Shown in pieces: positions 17,424 through 26,877 of a stretch of DNA of 64,000 nucleotides (positions are counted from its first letter, which is position 1; every line of letters starts with the position of its first letter). The stretch is from assembly GCA_049840795.1 (NCBI GenBank), contig JASGJK010000030.1, positions 62,001 through 126,000 of the forward strand, in the 5' to 3' direction. The translations under genes were made by a program, and so were the position numbers. The notes under the pieces are model-generated. The model worked only from the letters and a program-made list of their open reading frames with translations, searched no databases and was not told the DNA's origin. Source of the DNA: UPXZ01 sp049840795. GTDB lineage: Bacteria; Bacteroidota; Bacteroidia; Bacteroidales; Paludibacteraceae.

Positions 17424-19314
17424 ATGAAAGCAAAAAATCAAAACACTGCCGTAGCAGTACAAACAACCGAGAACAGCAAAAGCGTAGTAGAAAACGCAAG
17501 TGTAACCACAGGCGCACCCGCTAAAAGCGTGGAGCAAGCCGTAAACCTCGCTTCGGACTTGATAGAGCCGAGCAATTACAACGCCCGAAAAACCTTTGAA
17601 CCCGAAGCGTTAAAGGAACTGGCGCAAAGTATCTCCGTGCATGGGCTAATACAGCCCATCACGGTACGTACAAGTGGCAACCGTTACGAGATCATTTGCG
17701 GGGAGCGTCGTTTCCGTGCCTGCCGAATGTTGAACCTTGCCGAAATCCCCGCCATTGTGCGGGAGGTTACGGACGAACAGGCGTATGACCTTTCAATCAC
17801 GGAAAACTTACAGCGGGAGGACGTACCGCCTATGGAAGCCGCCGAAGCCTATAAACGCCTTATCGACACCAAACGCTACGACATTCCGACCCTTGCCCTG
17901 CAATTCGGCAAGAGCGAAAAGACGATTTACCAAACGCTGAAACTTTACGACCTTATCAAAAGCATCGCAAACCTCGTTCGGGAGGGCAAGCTGACCGCAT
18001 CGGCGGGAATAGTCATCAGCAAGTACGACAAGAAAATACAGGCTGAAATTCTGAAAGACCGTTTAGGCGAGGACGGTAACGGCGAATGGTGTCATATCTC
18101 CGCCCATGTGTTGGATAAGAAGATACAAAGCGGGTACACAAACGATTTTTCAAATTATGGCTTCGACAAAAAGGCGTGTTTGAAATGCGCTCACAACTTT
18201 AATAATTTCGACCTGTTCGCAGAGGGTGGCGGTTGTGGCAAGTGTACCAATAAGAAATGTTTACAGGACAAAAACATGGCGTTTGTGGTAGCCCAAGCCG
18301 AAGCGGTTGCGCTTGCAGACCCGAAACTTGTTTTTGTCGGCGAACAATACGGCTACGAGAATGAAGCAACGCAAAAAATCCGTAAAGGCGGGTATGAGTT
18401 CAAGAATGTACAAACCTACAATTTGAACAGCTACCCGACCGCACCGACACCGCCCGAAGCATCCGAGTACGCAAAACCCGAAGATTTTGCAAAGGCGCAA
18501 GCACGGCACGAAAAGGAACAAACCTATTTTGAGAACAAGAGCCAAGAAATTGACAGGCTCAAAGAACAGGGCAAAATACGTGTATATGCCAAAATCGGCG
18601 ATAACGGCGTAAAACTCCATTACAAGGAAGTGGCAACCAAAGACACCAAGACCAACGCCCAAGTAATTGAGGAGCTGACCGCCAAGAAAAAACGCAACAC
18701 CGAGATACAAGCGGAAAAGAGCGCCACCGATATAAAGGAACTGTTATATTCGGAGCAGTTACCGCAATCGGCGTTCACTTCCGAAGAAGAACAGGCGGTA
18801 TATTTCTTTATGCTTGCCAAGTTGCGCCGACACAATTACCAAAGCCGTAGGACTGAAAGAAAATGGCTATTACGGCTATCTGACGGACGAGAAACGGCTG
18901 AAAATAGTCGCCACCTTGACCGAAGAACAGAAAACAATCATTCGGCGCGACTACCTGTATAGCCACCTGACCGACCGCACGACCACCGTAGCCGACGCCA
19001 AAGGGAGTATTTTACAGGCGTTTGCAAAGCAACATTTGCCCGAACAGACGACGAAGATAGAAACGGAGCGCAAAGAGGAATACGGCAAGAAAAACGCCCG
19101 ATTGGACGAACGTATCGCAGGACTGAAAAAGGCTGATAAAAAGGCGAAAGCGGAAGCCAAGACGAAAAAGCAGGAGCAACCCGCCCAAGCCGAGAAAGCC
19201 GCTAAATCGGACAAAAAACAGCCGAAGAAAGCCGAGCAACCAACCGAAGCGACCACCACAGCGGTAGCGGTTATTCCGAAAGTTAAAGCGGTAGCAGTAG
19301 CGCAACCCGCATAA
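17424..19314 (+). CDS. ParB/RepB/Spo0J-like partition protein, frameshifted
   Basis: About 630 residues if an extra C near 18839 is ignored; otherwise it ends at 18962. The N-terminal ParB nuclease-like domain has IEPSNYNARKTFEPEALKEL, HGLIQPITVR and ICGERRFRACRML (box GERRFRA), with SITENLQREDVPPMEAAEAY and an HTH (LALQFGKSEKTIYQTLKLYD). A cysteine cluster follows (CLKCAHNFNNF, GCGKCTNKKC). The C-terminus is Lys/Ala-rich coiled sequence. Such proteins in conjugative transposons are thought to bind element DNA and may aid stability. The gene starts 42 bp after the preceding one. Confidence 0.8.
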
Positions 19315-19364
19315 ATAGAGTATTAACAGGGGCGGGAGAAATCCCGCTCCCTAAATTTACCATT

Positions 19365-19544
19365 ATGACAGTATTTGTATTATTCCAGACGGATATTTAC
19401 CACACAAGGGCAAGCCGTGTATTTTGCGGAGTATTCAGCACGGAAGCGGGAGCAATCGACCACGCCAAAGAAAACGGACTATATACCCATACGGCAGAGG
19501 TCGTAATCGTAGAATGCGAACTTGATAAATTCGGCGAGGTATGA
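19365..19544 (+). CDS. Small conserved protein of conjugative transposons
   Basis: 59 residues (MTVFVLFQTDIYHTRASRVF ... VVIVECELDKFGEV). A compact alpha/beta protein of the kind found after parB-like genes in Bacteroides conjugative transposons. It starts 50 bp after the ParB-like gene. Function unknown. Confidence 0.6.
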   Translation: MTVFVLFQTDIYHTRASRVFCGVFSTEAGAIDHAKENGLYTHTAEVVIVECELDKFGEV

Positions 19545-19706
19545 AATTGGGAGTCCTCAGACTATTCGGTTTTAATCCTCTGTCGGTTGATTGAGATAAC
19601 AACATTAAGCGTTGCGACTCTCAACACTTAGTGTTGAAGATTGCAAGATTAAGTGTTTCGCAAAGTGGGCTATAAATGTCTGTGAAGCCAATTTCAAGAA
19701 CTCATA

Positions 19707-19743
19707 TCCGGGCAGGGGAAACTTTGCCCGGACTTCTTTTTCC
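19707..19743 (+). terminator. Intrinsic terminator
   Basis: TCCGGGCA ... TGCCCGGA stem with a short A/G-rich loop, followed by CTTCTTTTTCC. It closes the ParB-side operon about 160 bp after the last gene. The intervening DNA carries the palindrome AACACTTAGTGTT near 19622. Confidence 0.65.
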
Positions 19744-19844
19744 ATGAGCAATTAGCAAGGCTTTATGCGGAGAAAAAGAAGCAAAAAGCCATTCTAAAAC
19801 GACTAATGGCCTTAGGGGAAATTTGGAAATCGTTTTATTTTTTT

Positions 19845-19964
19845 TCATTGAAATTTCAAAATCATCAAAAAAAGCCTATACTTAAATGTAGGATATACTT
19901 TTCCGGCTACTATTCCTTTTCCCATTCCTGCGGGAGCTCCTGTTATCAATACTACTTTCTTCAT
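19845..19964 (-). pseudogene. 5' remnant of a short-chain dehydrogenase
   Basis: Begins ATG at 19964 with a Rossmann motif (MKKVVLITGAPAGMGKGIVA) and runs off into unrelated sequence, stopping after 39 codons. A working SDR needs about 250 residues. Upstream, 17 bp away, lies a SnoaL-like remnant, so this was a metabolic operon now lost by deletion. Confidence 0.7.
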
Positions 19965-19981
19965 TGTGCATATGTTTTTGT

Positions 19982-20106
19982 TTAATCATTAATAAATCCA
20001 AGCTGTTTATACATTCCGTAATAGTCTTTGACAAATCATGCTTCGGCAATTTTTCCGTTTTCTATACGATAAATGCCTACTCCGAACCATTTTGAAAATC
20101 TGAAAA
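19982..20106 (-). pseudogene. 3' remnant of a SnoaL-like protein
   Basis: Reads WFGVGIYRIENGKIAEA, stop, FVKDYYGMYKQLGFIND. The TGA at 20037-20035 stands where this family has Trp (IAEAW), a nonsense change. The upstream part is missing. It lies between the SDR remnant and the AraC pseudogene on the same strand. Confidence 0.6.
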
Positions 20107-20227
20107 GAAAACAACAGTAACAAAGAGAAAATATACCGATTTCATTGCGTTATTTGTTCAAAAAACAATGCAAAGGTCGGCAATAGTGGAAAGCGTAGTT
20201 TTTGTCAACTGCTCAAAAACACTTTGT

Positions 20228-21058
20228 TCAGTGGCTCAATAGAACTTTTGAGGGAGTGCATCCGAAATACAGCTTGAATGCGTTTGAAAAGTGGGATAGG
20301 TTTTCAAAGCCGACTTCTAAATATACATCGGAAGGCTTTCTGTGCTTTTCGGAAATAAGGTAATGCGCGTGTTTCAACCTTGTTTCAAGCAACCATTTTT
20401 GTGGTGAAATATTAAATGATTTTTGAAAATCTCTTTTGAATGTTGCCAAACTTCTGCCTGTGAGATAAGCGAAACGTTCAAGCGGAATATTGAATGAATA
20501 ATTTTTTTGCATAAAATCGGCAAGGTCAATTTTTCCCTGTTCGGAAAAGTTGGCAAGTATGCTGTCGGCATCCATATCAACCGTGGGGATTATGGTAATA
20601 GCTTCTTCTAATTTTATGTCAGTAAGGTGTATCGGCAGATTTTCACCGTGCAATTTATAATAAGGCAGGATAGAATCAAACAAACTGATAAGTAAAGGGT
20701 GCTTTTCTATCTGCTTGACTTGCTATTTCAGTTTGACGGTTGGGTTGGGTTTATTCTGCGAATAGAATTTTTATAGAAACGATTGTGAAAATAAAATAGA
20801 AATAGATTTGAATTCTGTTGTGGCTGATGGATGTTTAATGAATTTCGCCAACATATTCGTGTAAAACAGGATAGTATCGCCTTCATCTATAGTATATGAT
20901 CGGTCAGCGTCTATCATTGTCATGCTCCCGAATAGATATGAACAAGTGCATGTTCGGGTACGGTGTTTTCAATACTTCTGTGTTCTTTTTCCGCGCAGGA
21001 AAAGAATATGTCGGATTTTGATATGTGGTTGATGCGGGGTATTAAGAACTGTTTTTTT
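20228..21058 (-). pseudogene. AraC-family regulator, inactivated
   Basis: The C-terminal AraC domain is intact from 20683 (PLERFAYLTGRSLATFKRDF, SDVYLEVGFENLSHFSNAFK). The N-terminal cupin-like half is recognisable upstream (PRINHISKSDIFFSCAEKEH; DADRSYTIDEGDTILFYTNM; SISILFSQSFL). It is broken by a frameshift near 20920, a TAA after SQSFL and a TAG just before QVKQIEKHPLL. Three separate lesions show true decay, unlike the single indels elsewhere. It once regulated the SDR/SnoaL unit downstream. Confidence 0.75.
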
Positions 21059-21179
21059 AATATAGAAAGGTGTCGATTTTAATTTAATCACCTTATATGT
21101 CGATTCTGCTGTTTCAGATTGTTACTTCTTTTAGACACTTACTGGAGACAAGTGTATTTTTTTTCAAAGAGTACAAGTC

Positions 21180-21324
21180 CCTTATGCGCGGGGTCGTGCA
21201 TAGAAGCCTTGTTCGCACACAATCAGAAAATTGCTCCATTTCTTAGCGAAACACTGTATACAAGAACCATGCGATAGTGGTGTGAGAGGCTCTCCATCAG
21301 TGAACGTTGGCAGGGCAGTCTACT
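21180..21324 (+). ncRNA. Possible 3' remnant of a group II intron (domains V-VI)
   Basis: The stretch ACACTGTATACAAGAACC ... ATAGTGGTGTGAGAGG resembles a domain V hairpin followed by the conserved GTGAGAGG joiner. A short hairpin (CTCTCCATCAGTGAACG region) and the end GTCTACTCGAT match the 3' end of the complete intron at 37133. No reverse transcriptase or 5' end is present. It lies at the 3' side of the last cassette. Confidence 0.4.
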
Positions 21325-21342
21325 CGATTAGTGGCTTGTACT

Positions 21343-22038
21343 TTACTGAGTTATTAACAAATAAATTATAATTGCAGTAATTGGCAAATATGTCCAATAG
21401 ATATATTTAATGTGCTTTCTATTATTTTCTACTTTTTTAGTTATTGTTAAGTGGAATTTGGTATTCTCATCTTTTAAAATATCGAGATGGGAAACAACCA
21501 TTTTAATTCTACTATCACATGAATTTATTTTTTCATTTGCATCTGCTGATAATCTTTCAATCTTATTCTTAGTCTCATTAAAGTTAATGTTTGTAACTTG
21601 AATAAATTCGTTATATTCGTTATTATATGATATTTGTTTATCATGGAGTGTTTTAATATTTTTTTGATTCTCAGATACTCCACTACTTATAATTGTAATG
21701 TTTTTTTCATTTTGAATTTGAGACTTAACAATATCATCTATTAAATTTTTGTTGTCTTCAATTTTATTTAAGACTAATTGAATCTTATCTTGAAAATTTG
21801 AAATCTCAGTTGATATTTTATTAATATTTCGTAAATCATTGTCAACCTGTTCCGTAATTGATATTCGAAAGTTTTCATCTTGTTCATTAGACTTATTGAT
21901 TTCATCTAACAACAACTGTAAATTGGAAGCAAATTCATGCTGTAACCTCTTAATTGTTAATAAAATATTAGAAATATCTAATTGACTTGCTTCTTTGCTT
22001 TTTAAAAGCTTAATTTGTTCTTCAGTGTACGTTTCCAT
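21343..22038 (-). CDS. Coiled-coil protein with C-terminal membrane anchor
   Basis: 231 residues, almost entirely heptad-like helix (about 1-205; e.g. LVLNKIEDNKNLIDDIVKSQ), then a hydrophobic segment (YIYWTYLPITAIIIYLLI) at the very end, so a tail-anchored membrane protein. AT-rich DNA unlike the adjoining tra genes. It follows the next upstream gene by 18 bp and shares its cassette. I do not recognise the family. Confidence 0.6.
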   Translation of the reverse strand: METYTEEQIKLLKSKEASQLDISNILLTIKRLQHEFASNLQLLLDEINKSNEQDENFRISITEQVDNDLRNINKISTEISNFQDKIQLVLNKIEDNKNLIDDIVKSQIQNEKNITIISSGVSENQKNIKTLHDKQISYNNEYNEFIQVTNINFNETKNKIERLSADANEKINSCDSRIKMVVSHLDILKDENTKFHLTITKKVENNRKHIKYIYWTYLPITAIIIYLLITQ

Positions 22039-22056
22039 ATAGCATAAATGTTTTTG

Positions 22057-22752
22057 TTAAAAACCCCAAAGTCCTCCTAATCCACCAATGACACTGCTCC
22101 AGTCGATATCCTTAACTATGTCAACAACAGAACTCGCAATATTTCCTATAATTTCTGATGTAGATTCGATGACATCCCCAATTACATCAGATGCAGAATC
22201 AAGAAAATTTCCAATACCATCGCTTATTGTCTCAATAATTGACGGAGAATTAGTTAAATCACTTCCTCCAGATACATCTACATTGCTAATTACGTCTAAA
22301 GGAATATTGATATTTGTATATAGAAAATCACAACTGCTAAAATCAAAATTGCTACTAATATCATTAAGATTAAAAGGATTGTTTTCCATACCCATAAACG
22401 ATAAATTGCTTAAGCTGTTAATAGTTTCAGGTTCATAATAATTGCTAAGAAATGGCATAAATACCTCTTTAGCATTATCCGAAAACCCAGAATAAAAGGT
22501 CGAGTAATCAACGCCATTCTCATTGTTAAAATAGTCTTTCATGTTTGCTATGCAATCTTTTATAAAATCAGCACCCTTATCTACATATACACTGAAATCT
22601 GGGAGAAAGAAATACTGGTCTTTCCCATAATAAAAGCTTTTTAAGTCAGGAAGTGTCTTAGGCAAAATCGGTTCAAGAAATTCTATAAGGTCTTCGCTAA
22701 AGCCTTTGAATAAATCTAGGTCATCTAACCACTTTAAATTAATTGTCTTCAT
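22057..22752 (-). CDS. Unrecognised cassette protein, acidic with glycine-rich end
   Basis: 231 residues, acidic. The N-terminal half is mixed aromatic/helical (FKGFSEDLIEFLEPILPKTL). The C-terminal third is a run of short amphipathic repeats (GIGNFLDSASDVIGDVIEST, SEIIGNIASSVVDIVKDI) ending IGGLGGLWGF, which could associate with membrane. No catalytic motif. It is the first gene of the third cassette, directly after the attC-like site at 22776, and is followed by the tail-anchored coiled-coil gene, suggesting a two-protein unit. Confidence 0.6.
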   Translation of the reverse strand: MKTINLKWLDDLDLFKGFSEDLIEFLEPILPKTLPDLKSFYYGKDQYFFLPDFSVYVDKGADFIKDCIANMKDYFNNENGVDYSTFYSGFSDNAKEVFMPFLSNYYEPETINSLSNLSFMGMENNPFNLNDISSNFDFSSCDFLYTNINIPLDVISNVDVSGGSDLTNSPSIIETISDGIGNFLDSASDVIGDVIESTSEIIGNIASSVVDIVKDIDWSSVIGGLGGLWGF

Positions 22753-22775
22753 ATGCAGTGTCTTTTTGATATAGC

Positions 22776-22907
22776 CCCTAACACCCGAGGTATGGGCATT
22801 GGCGGTTTGCAGGAGCGTTCACTGTCGCCCAGCGACAAAGTGAATGTGGGAGCAAAACTGCCAAAATGCACGTCAGCCAGCCAAATGGCCATAGACGTGT
22901 GTTAGGC
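22776..22907 (-). repeat. attC-like recombination site, 132 bp
   Basis: Read on the minus strand it begins GCCTAAC and ends GTTAGGG. In between, almost the whole sequence folds on itself (for example TATGG with CCATA, GCATTGGCGGTTTGC with GCAAAACTGCCAAAATGC, GTTCACTGTCGC with GCGACAAAGTGAA). The upstream gene's stop codon TAA lies inside GCCTAAC, as in integron cassettes. Its size matches the site at 24383 (129 bp). Confidence 0.65.
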
Positions 22908-23528
22908 AATGTTTTTTATATTTAATTTCAAAATAGATTCATCTTTATATCTTACTGATAGATTATATAGTGTCCCTTTTAATGTTTTGTTTAGTCTTTT
23001 ATTATCAAAATCACTGTGAATATCGTTTGAGTAAAAGTTCTTTTTGTAATCAGTTTTATAAGAACCATTCTTGAAATGTTGCAGTATTATTCGTTTTGCT
23101 TTTTCACCATTACCTTTAATTCTTGTAGTTGCGAATAGTTTGATATATTTCAAATTAACTTTTTGGTTTATTTCTTTGTTCAATCTTATATATTCAGAAA
23201 CAACCAATTCCTCTAACATTTCTTTTTGAAAATCGTTATCATTAAGTATTTGTAAATCGTTATTCATTATTTCTAGTATTTCATTTTCATTCTTTGTATG
23301 AAATTCTCCAGAGTATGATAAATATGAATATTGATTCAAAAAAATAAATTTATCGCTCATCTCTCTTGTGAAATTTTGCAAAGAATCAATGGTTTCGATA
23401 TTTACCAAATTCATTGACAAATCAGGAAAAATGGCACCAATTTTATCTTCTTGTTGAATTATAGTTATAACTGGAGCACAATTGAAATCTAATGGATTTG
23501 AATATCCTAAAATTTTATATTTGTCCAT
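22902..23528 (-). CDS. Unrecognised cassette protein
   Basis: 208 residues, no signal peptide or membrane segment. The N-terminus (YKILGYSNPLDFNCAPVITI, then EDKIGAIFPDLSMNLVNIET) looks beta-rich; the rest is helical and charged. It starts 2 bp after the stop of the upstream gene, and its own stop lies in the attC-like site, so the two genes form one cassette. It may be a partner or immunity protein for its neighbour, by arrangement only. Confidence 0.6.
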   Translation of the reverse strand: MDKYKILGYSNPLDFNCAPVITIIQQEDKIGAIFPDLSMNLVNIETIDSLQNFTREMSDKFIFLNQYSYLSYSGEFHTKNENEILEIMNNDLQILNDNDFQKEMLEELVVSEYIRLNKEINQKVNLKYIKLFATTRIKGNGEKAKRIILQHFKNGSYKTDYKKNFYSNDIHSDFDNKRLNKTLKGTLYNLSVRYKDESILKLNIKNIA

Positions 23529-23530
23529 GT

Positions 23531-24349
23531 CTAACTTAATTTTAAATTAAATGATTTATTGTTTTTGTAGAAATTAAGGGTCTCAATTAATAATGCGGTT
23601 CTTGTTGACTCAGCACTAAATCTTATGAAATCTGTATAAGTTCTAATAGAAACATTAGGATATTTCGACTTTATTTCTCTTATAAACTGCGGATATTTTT
23701 TAGTTCTTGAATAAGGTAGTATTATTGATAATAAGTTATTTGATAGAATAATATCCTTCAATGAATGGATTTCAATAGCTCTATGACGTAAATCAATTTC
23801 TGAATCAGAAGAGAAATTTAACAACCGTAGTAGATTTTCTTCTTTAATATTTTCCGGTTTAATATTTTCAACATCACCAATGCAGTAGTTTTCGTTTCTC
23901 CGGTAATATCGTTTAATGAATTTTTTAATTTCACTATCTCCAGAAATTGGAACTTCAAATACTTTATAATCACTTTCGCTTGAAATATTTAAGATCCCTT
24001 TGTATTTTTCTGAAAATAACGCACCTGTATCAAATGGATAAAATCTATCAACGTTTTTTACTGTTTCTGGTTTAAAAATAAGACCTATTGGCATTTCTTC
24101 TGTAGCTTGACTTTTTATCATCTTACCATCACCTATCTCATATATATAAAATGGTAATCCATAAAATAAATAAACGACTTGATCTTCTTTTAATTTAAAA
24201 GGGTTTGGTTCTGGAAATTTTGAGAATTTTGTTGAAAGTATGTCTGTTTGAATAATCTTTTCAAAACTTCTCCATCTTGTCGTATGACACAGTGCTAATA
24301 ATTTTTCTGTTGCTTTCTCTTTCTGAATCCAATCACTAAGTTTGTCCAT
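23531..24349 (-). CDS. Uncharacterised protein with FYGxPxY...PFDTGA motifs
   Basis: 272 residues. Motifs: LLALCHTTRWRSFEKIIQTD near residue 20, VVYLFYGLPFYIY near 58, MPIGLIFKP near 88, and DRFYPFDTGALF near 103. I recall this series from a widespread family of uncharacterised bacterial proteins that place a His near the N-terminus ahead of FYGxPxY; an ADP-ribosyltransferase-like fold is possible but unproven. It is the first gene of the second cassette, 34 bp after the attC-like site. Confidence 0.6.
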   Translation of the reverse strand: MDKLSDWIQKEKATEKLLALCHTTRWRSFEKIIQTDILSTKFSKFPEPNPFKLKEDQVVYLFYGLPFYIYEIGDGKMIKSQATEEMPIGLIFKPETVKNVDRFYPFDTGALFSEKYKGILNISSESDYKVFEVPISGDSEIKKFIKRYYRRNENYCIGDVENIKPENIKEENLLRLLNFSSDSEIDLRHRAIEIHSLKDIILSNNLLSIILPYSRTKKYPQFIREIKSKYPNVSIRTYTDFIRFSAESTRTALLIETLNFYKNNKSFNLKLS

Positions 24350-24382
24350 GATATTATGTTATTTTGTTCTTTCTAAAATATT

Positions 24383-24511
24383 GCCTAACGGTGGCGGTAT
24401 GGCCAGTAAAGGATTTCGAGCGATTCCATATCAAGTTACAAGAAAAGTTGGAGCGGGCTACAAACCTTCGCATACCTCTAAAACCCTTATTGGCTATACC
24501 GCGTGTTAGCA
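24383..24511 (-). repeat. attC-like recombination site, 129 bp
   Basis: On the minus strand it starts TGCTAAC and ends GTTAGGC, the latter a perfect match to the integron R' box GTTRRRY. The arms pair for about 45 bp: TAACACGCGGTATAGCCAATAA against the complement of CTAACGGTGGCGGTATGGCCAGTAA, then a GTTTTAGAG/GATTTCGAG stretch. It separates the FRG-protein gene from the next cassette, where attC would be expected. Confidence 0.68.
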
Positions 24512-24518
24512 AACGTTT

Positions 24519-26234
24519 TTATTCATCTATCAAATTATCTAATCTTTTATCAAGCTCAACTTTGGATGCATTGAAGAAATCATCTATGGGATTAAAGATA
24601 TCTTCATAATTATTCTTTGTTAAATATTGTCCTGTATCAATATAAGGTTCATCCGTTTCAATATTGTATACACCATAATACCTTTTGTTTAATCCTAAAA
24701 TATCAGAACCAGGTAGAATTATCGCACTTTTATCACTTGCTTTTACAACACCTTGGTTTTCCCATTTTAGACTTGTAAACGGTTTATATTTTATTCCATC
24801 TTTACAATCACCAATTATTGACAGGGCAACATATAAGGGTTTAGCATAATATTCTAAATTGGACAAAACTCCTACTTCTCCATTTTTAGTTGAATACATT
24901 AACGATTTTAGTTGTGAATCATATATTACTAAAAATTCATAATAACTTATATTTTCTGATTCACCAGGAAAAGATTGTACGTTGATTTTAACATACAATT
25001 CTTCTTTGTTGAAGTTTATTATCCATATTGACCTAATCCATTCTCCTTCGCCACCTGTATCTATAGACTCCCAATAAGGAATTTCTAATGGAGAAAATTC
25101 GAAGAATAAATTAAAAATAATGTTGGTCATTTTTTGAGGGGGACGCTTAACTTTTTTTAAACCTGCATTAGACCATAATAACTCTTCATGCCATTCTCCT
25201 TTAGCTATTTTGTTACTTGTAGTAAGCAAAGGGGCAACAATAATAATTGGAGTTGTTTCTTTTAAGACATCCAAATAGCTGTCTTCTTGTTTTAAACAAA
25301 ACAAATACATTGACAATGGATTGATTGTAAGTATTTTACTTGTAATGCTTTTTACATATAAGGTTTCTTTATAATCATCAAAATAAATATCTAACGGAAT
25401 ACTTTTACATGAAGCCATATTCCCATCTTCTGAATAACCATAATAGGTGTATGGAACCTGTAAAAATCTTTTATACCACTCGTCATAATCAGGAGACGGA
25501 AAAAGCTTTGTTATATCAGTATCTTGTATAAGAAAATCGACAACGTTAGCTTTAATTTCTATTGGCTCACAAACCAAAAATTTAGAACAATCTCCACTGT
25601 CAATATCTTTATCGCATTTCATAAGACATGCTCTCTGAGCATGTAACCTAGCACTCTTTCTAAAAACAGTTGGAGCATTAGCTATGACATCAACTAAATC
25701 ACCATGATTATCAGGAAATAAGCTGTCTGAGATTTTAGCATCAAAAATATATAGCCAACCATTTCGATTAGTTTTTTTATAACAATTGGTATCAATAATA
25801 TTGATTACGTCTTCCTTTGATACTTTTTCATTTAGCTTACCTGTATATAAATGAACACTTTTCTTTTCAATTTCATTAAAAGCAAACCATAGAGCTACAT
25901 TTAACGAATGTGTTACATCTAGGAATTCTGTTCCTGGACCATAATGTTGAGAAAGGGCTTTAACCCAAAAGAAATATGTGCTTAAATCATCTGTTTCTTG
26001 ATTCTTGCGATTATATCTTATATTTTCAAGACCTTCTAAATATTTTGCAAGAATAAAACAATATGAGTCCCATAAATTTCTACCTTCAATCATTTGTTTT
26101 CTGTGGAGTGTGGCATTTATGCTTGGAAAGCGACCAGTCTGTCCACGAAATACTCTTACATACCCTTCTTTAACAGTAGGAAGATTTGCAATTAAAGTCT
26201 GTAGCTGTTCAATTGATGTTATCGTTTCTTGCAT
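24519..26234 (-). CDS. FRG-domain protein
   Basis: 571 residues. The N-terminal FRG domain is clear: GYVRVFRGQTGRFPSINATL near residues 21-40 (the FRG signature), then LSQHYGPGTEFLDVTHSLNV and ALWFAFNE near 115-140, the paired motif of the family. The remaining ~350 residues are beta-rich and unrecognised (SIWIINFNKEELYVKINVQS). FRG proteins are of unknown biochemistry and often occur in mobile or defence contexts. It forms a single-gene cassette, with an attC-like site after its stop and a half-site before its start. Confidence 0.72.
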   Translation of the reverse strand: MQETITSIEQLQTLIANLPTVKEGYVRVFRGQTGRFPSINATLHRKQMIEGRNLWDSYCFILAKYLEGLENIRYNRKNQETDDLSTYFFWVKALSQHYGPGTEFLDVTHSLNVALWFAFNEIEKKSVHLYTGKLNEKVSKEDVINIIDTNCYKKTNRNGWLYIFDAKISDSLFPDNHGDLVDVIANAPTVFRKSARLHAQRACLMKCDKDIDSGDCSKFLVCEPIEIKANVVDFLIQDTDITKLFPSPDYDEWYKRFLQVPYTYYGYSEDGNMASCKSIPLDIYFDDYKETLYVKSITSKILTINPLSMYLFCLKQEDSYLDVLKETTPIIIVAPLLTTSNKIAKGEWHEELLWSNAGLKKVKRPPQKMTNIIFNLFFEFSPLEIPYWESIDTGGEGEWIRSIWIINFNKEELYVKINVQSFPGESENISYYEFLVIYDSQLKSLMYSTKNGEVGVLSNLEYYAKPLYVALSIIGDCKDGIKYKPFTSLKWENQGVVKASDKSAIILPGSDILGLNKRYYGVYNIETDEPYIDTGQYLTKNNYEDIFNPIDDFFNASKVELDKRLDNLIDE

Positions 26235-26256
26235 AGTGCGATTCTTTTAAAATGTT

Positions 26257-26310
26257 TGCTAACATATGTGTATGTGCCACGTTGTCGCACATATTTAATC
26301 ATTAGTTTGC
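26257..26310 (-). repeat. Partial attC-like end upstream of the FRG gene
   Basis: On the minus strand the sequence ends CACATATGTTAGCA, the same GTTAGCA word seen at 24505, preceded by a TATGTGC/GCACATA hairpin. TTGTCGCACATAT at ~26290 recurs near 26355. The outer half of a site is not clear, so the array may be truncated here. Confidence 0.4.
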
Positions 26311-26877
26311 TGAAATTTATACTATTATATTGTAAATTATTACTATAGATATTGTTGTCGCACATATCCAACTCACTAAATTCACTTTATGGTTCACAAC
26401 ATATAATTTTTATCTGTCAAATATATAACTTGCATATCGACTTTTTCAAACTCTATTGTTGTAATGTGTGTGAATTTCTTGTTCCACTGTCCGAAAGTTC
26501 TGACATACTTTGAACGGACGTAGATTAGCGTCTGATTCTAATAAGGGTAGCAGAAATGTGGTATCAATACTTCCTTTTTAATATTAGCAGCTGTCAATGC
26601 TTTCTAAAATAGGCTACGGAGTTACCATCTGTATATTATCCACCAAACAAGCATTTACCTGATTTATATTTTTATAAAAAATATTACCGTAAAATTACTA
26701 ATATTTTCTGAATTCAACATTTATAATGCTCTCTTTTTTAGATAATAAAAGATTTTTTTCTTCTATCATCGGTTTTGTAACGTAAATGTCATTTAAATGA
26801 GCTATTCAAGTGTATTCTACACATGCAGCCAATCAATTAGGTTACCTGTTGACCAGCTCAGCGGGAGATATATAAAA
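26311..26877. other. AT-rich gene-free stretch
   Basis: Between the cassette array and the M23 gene. Apart from the repeated GTTGTCGCACATAT word at ~26353, I see no gene, strong hairpin or promoter. It probably contains the junction between the array and the tra region. Confidence 0.5.
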
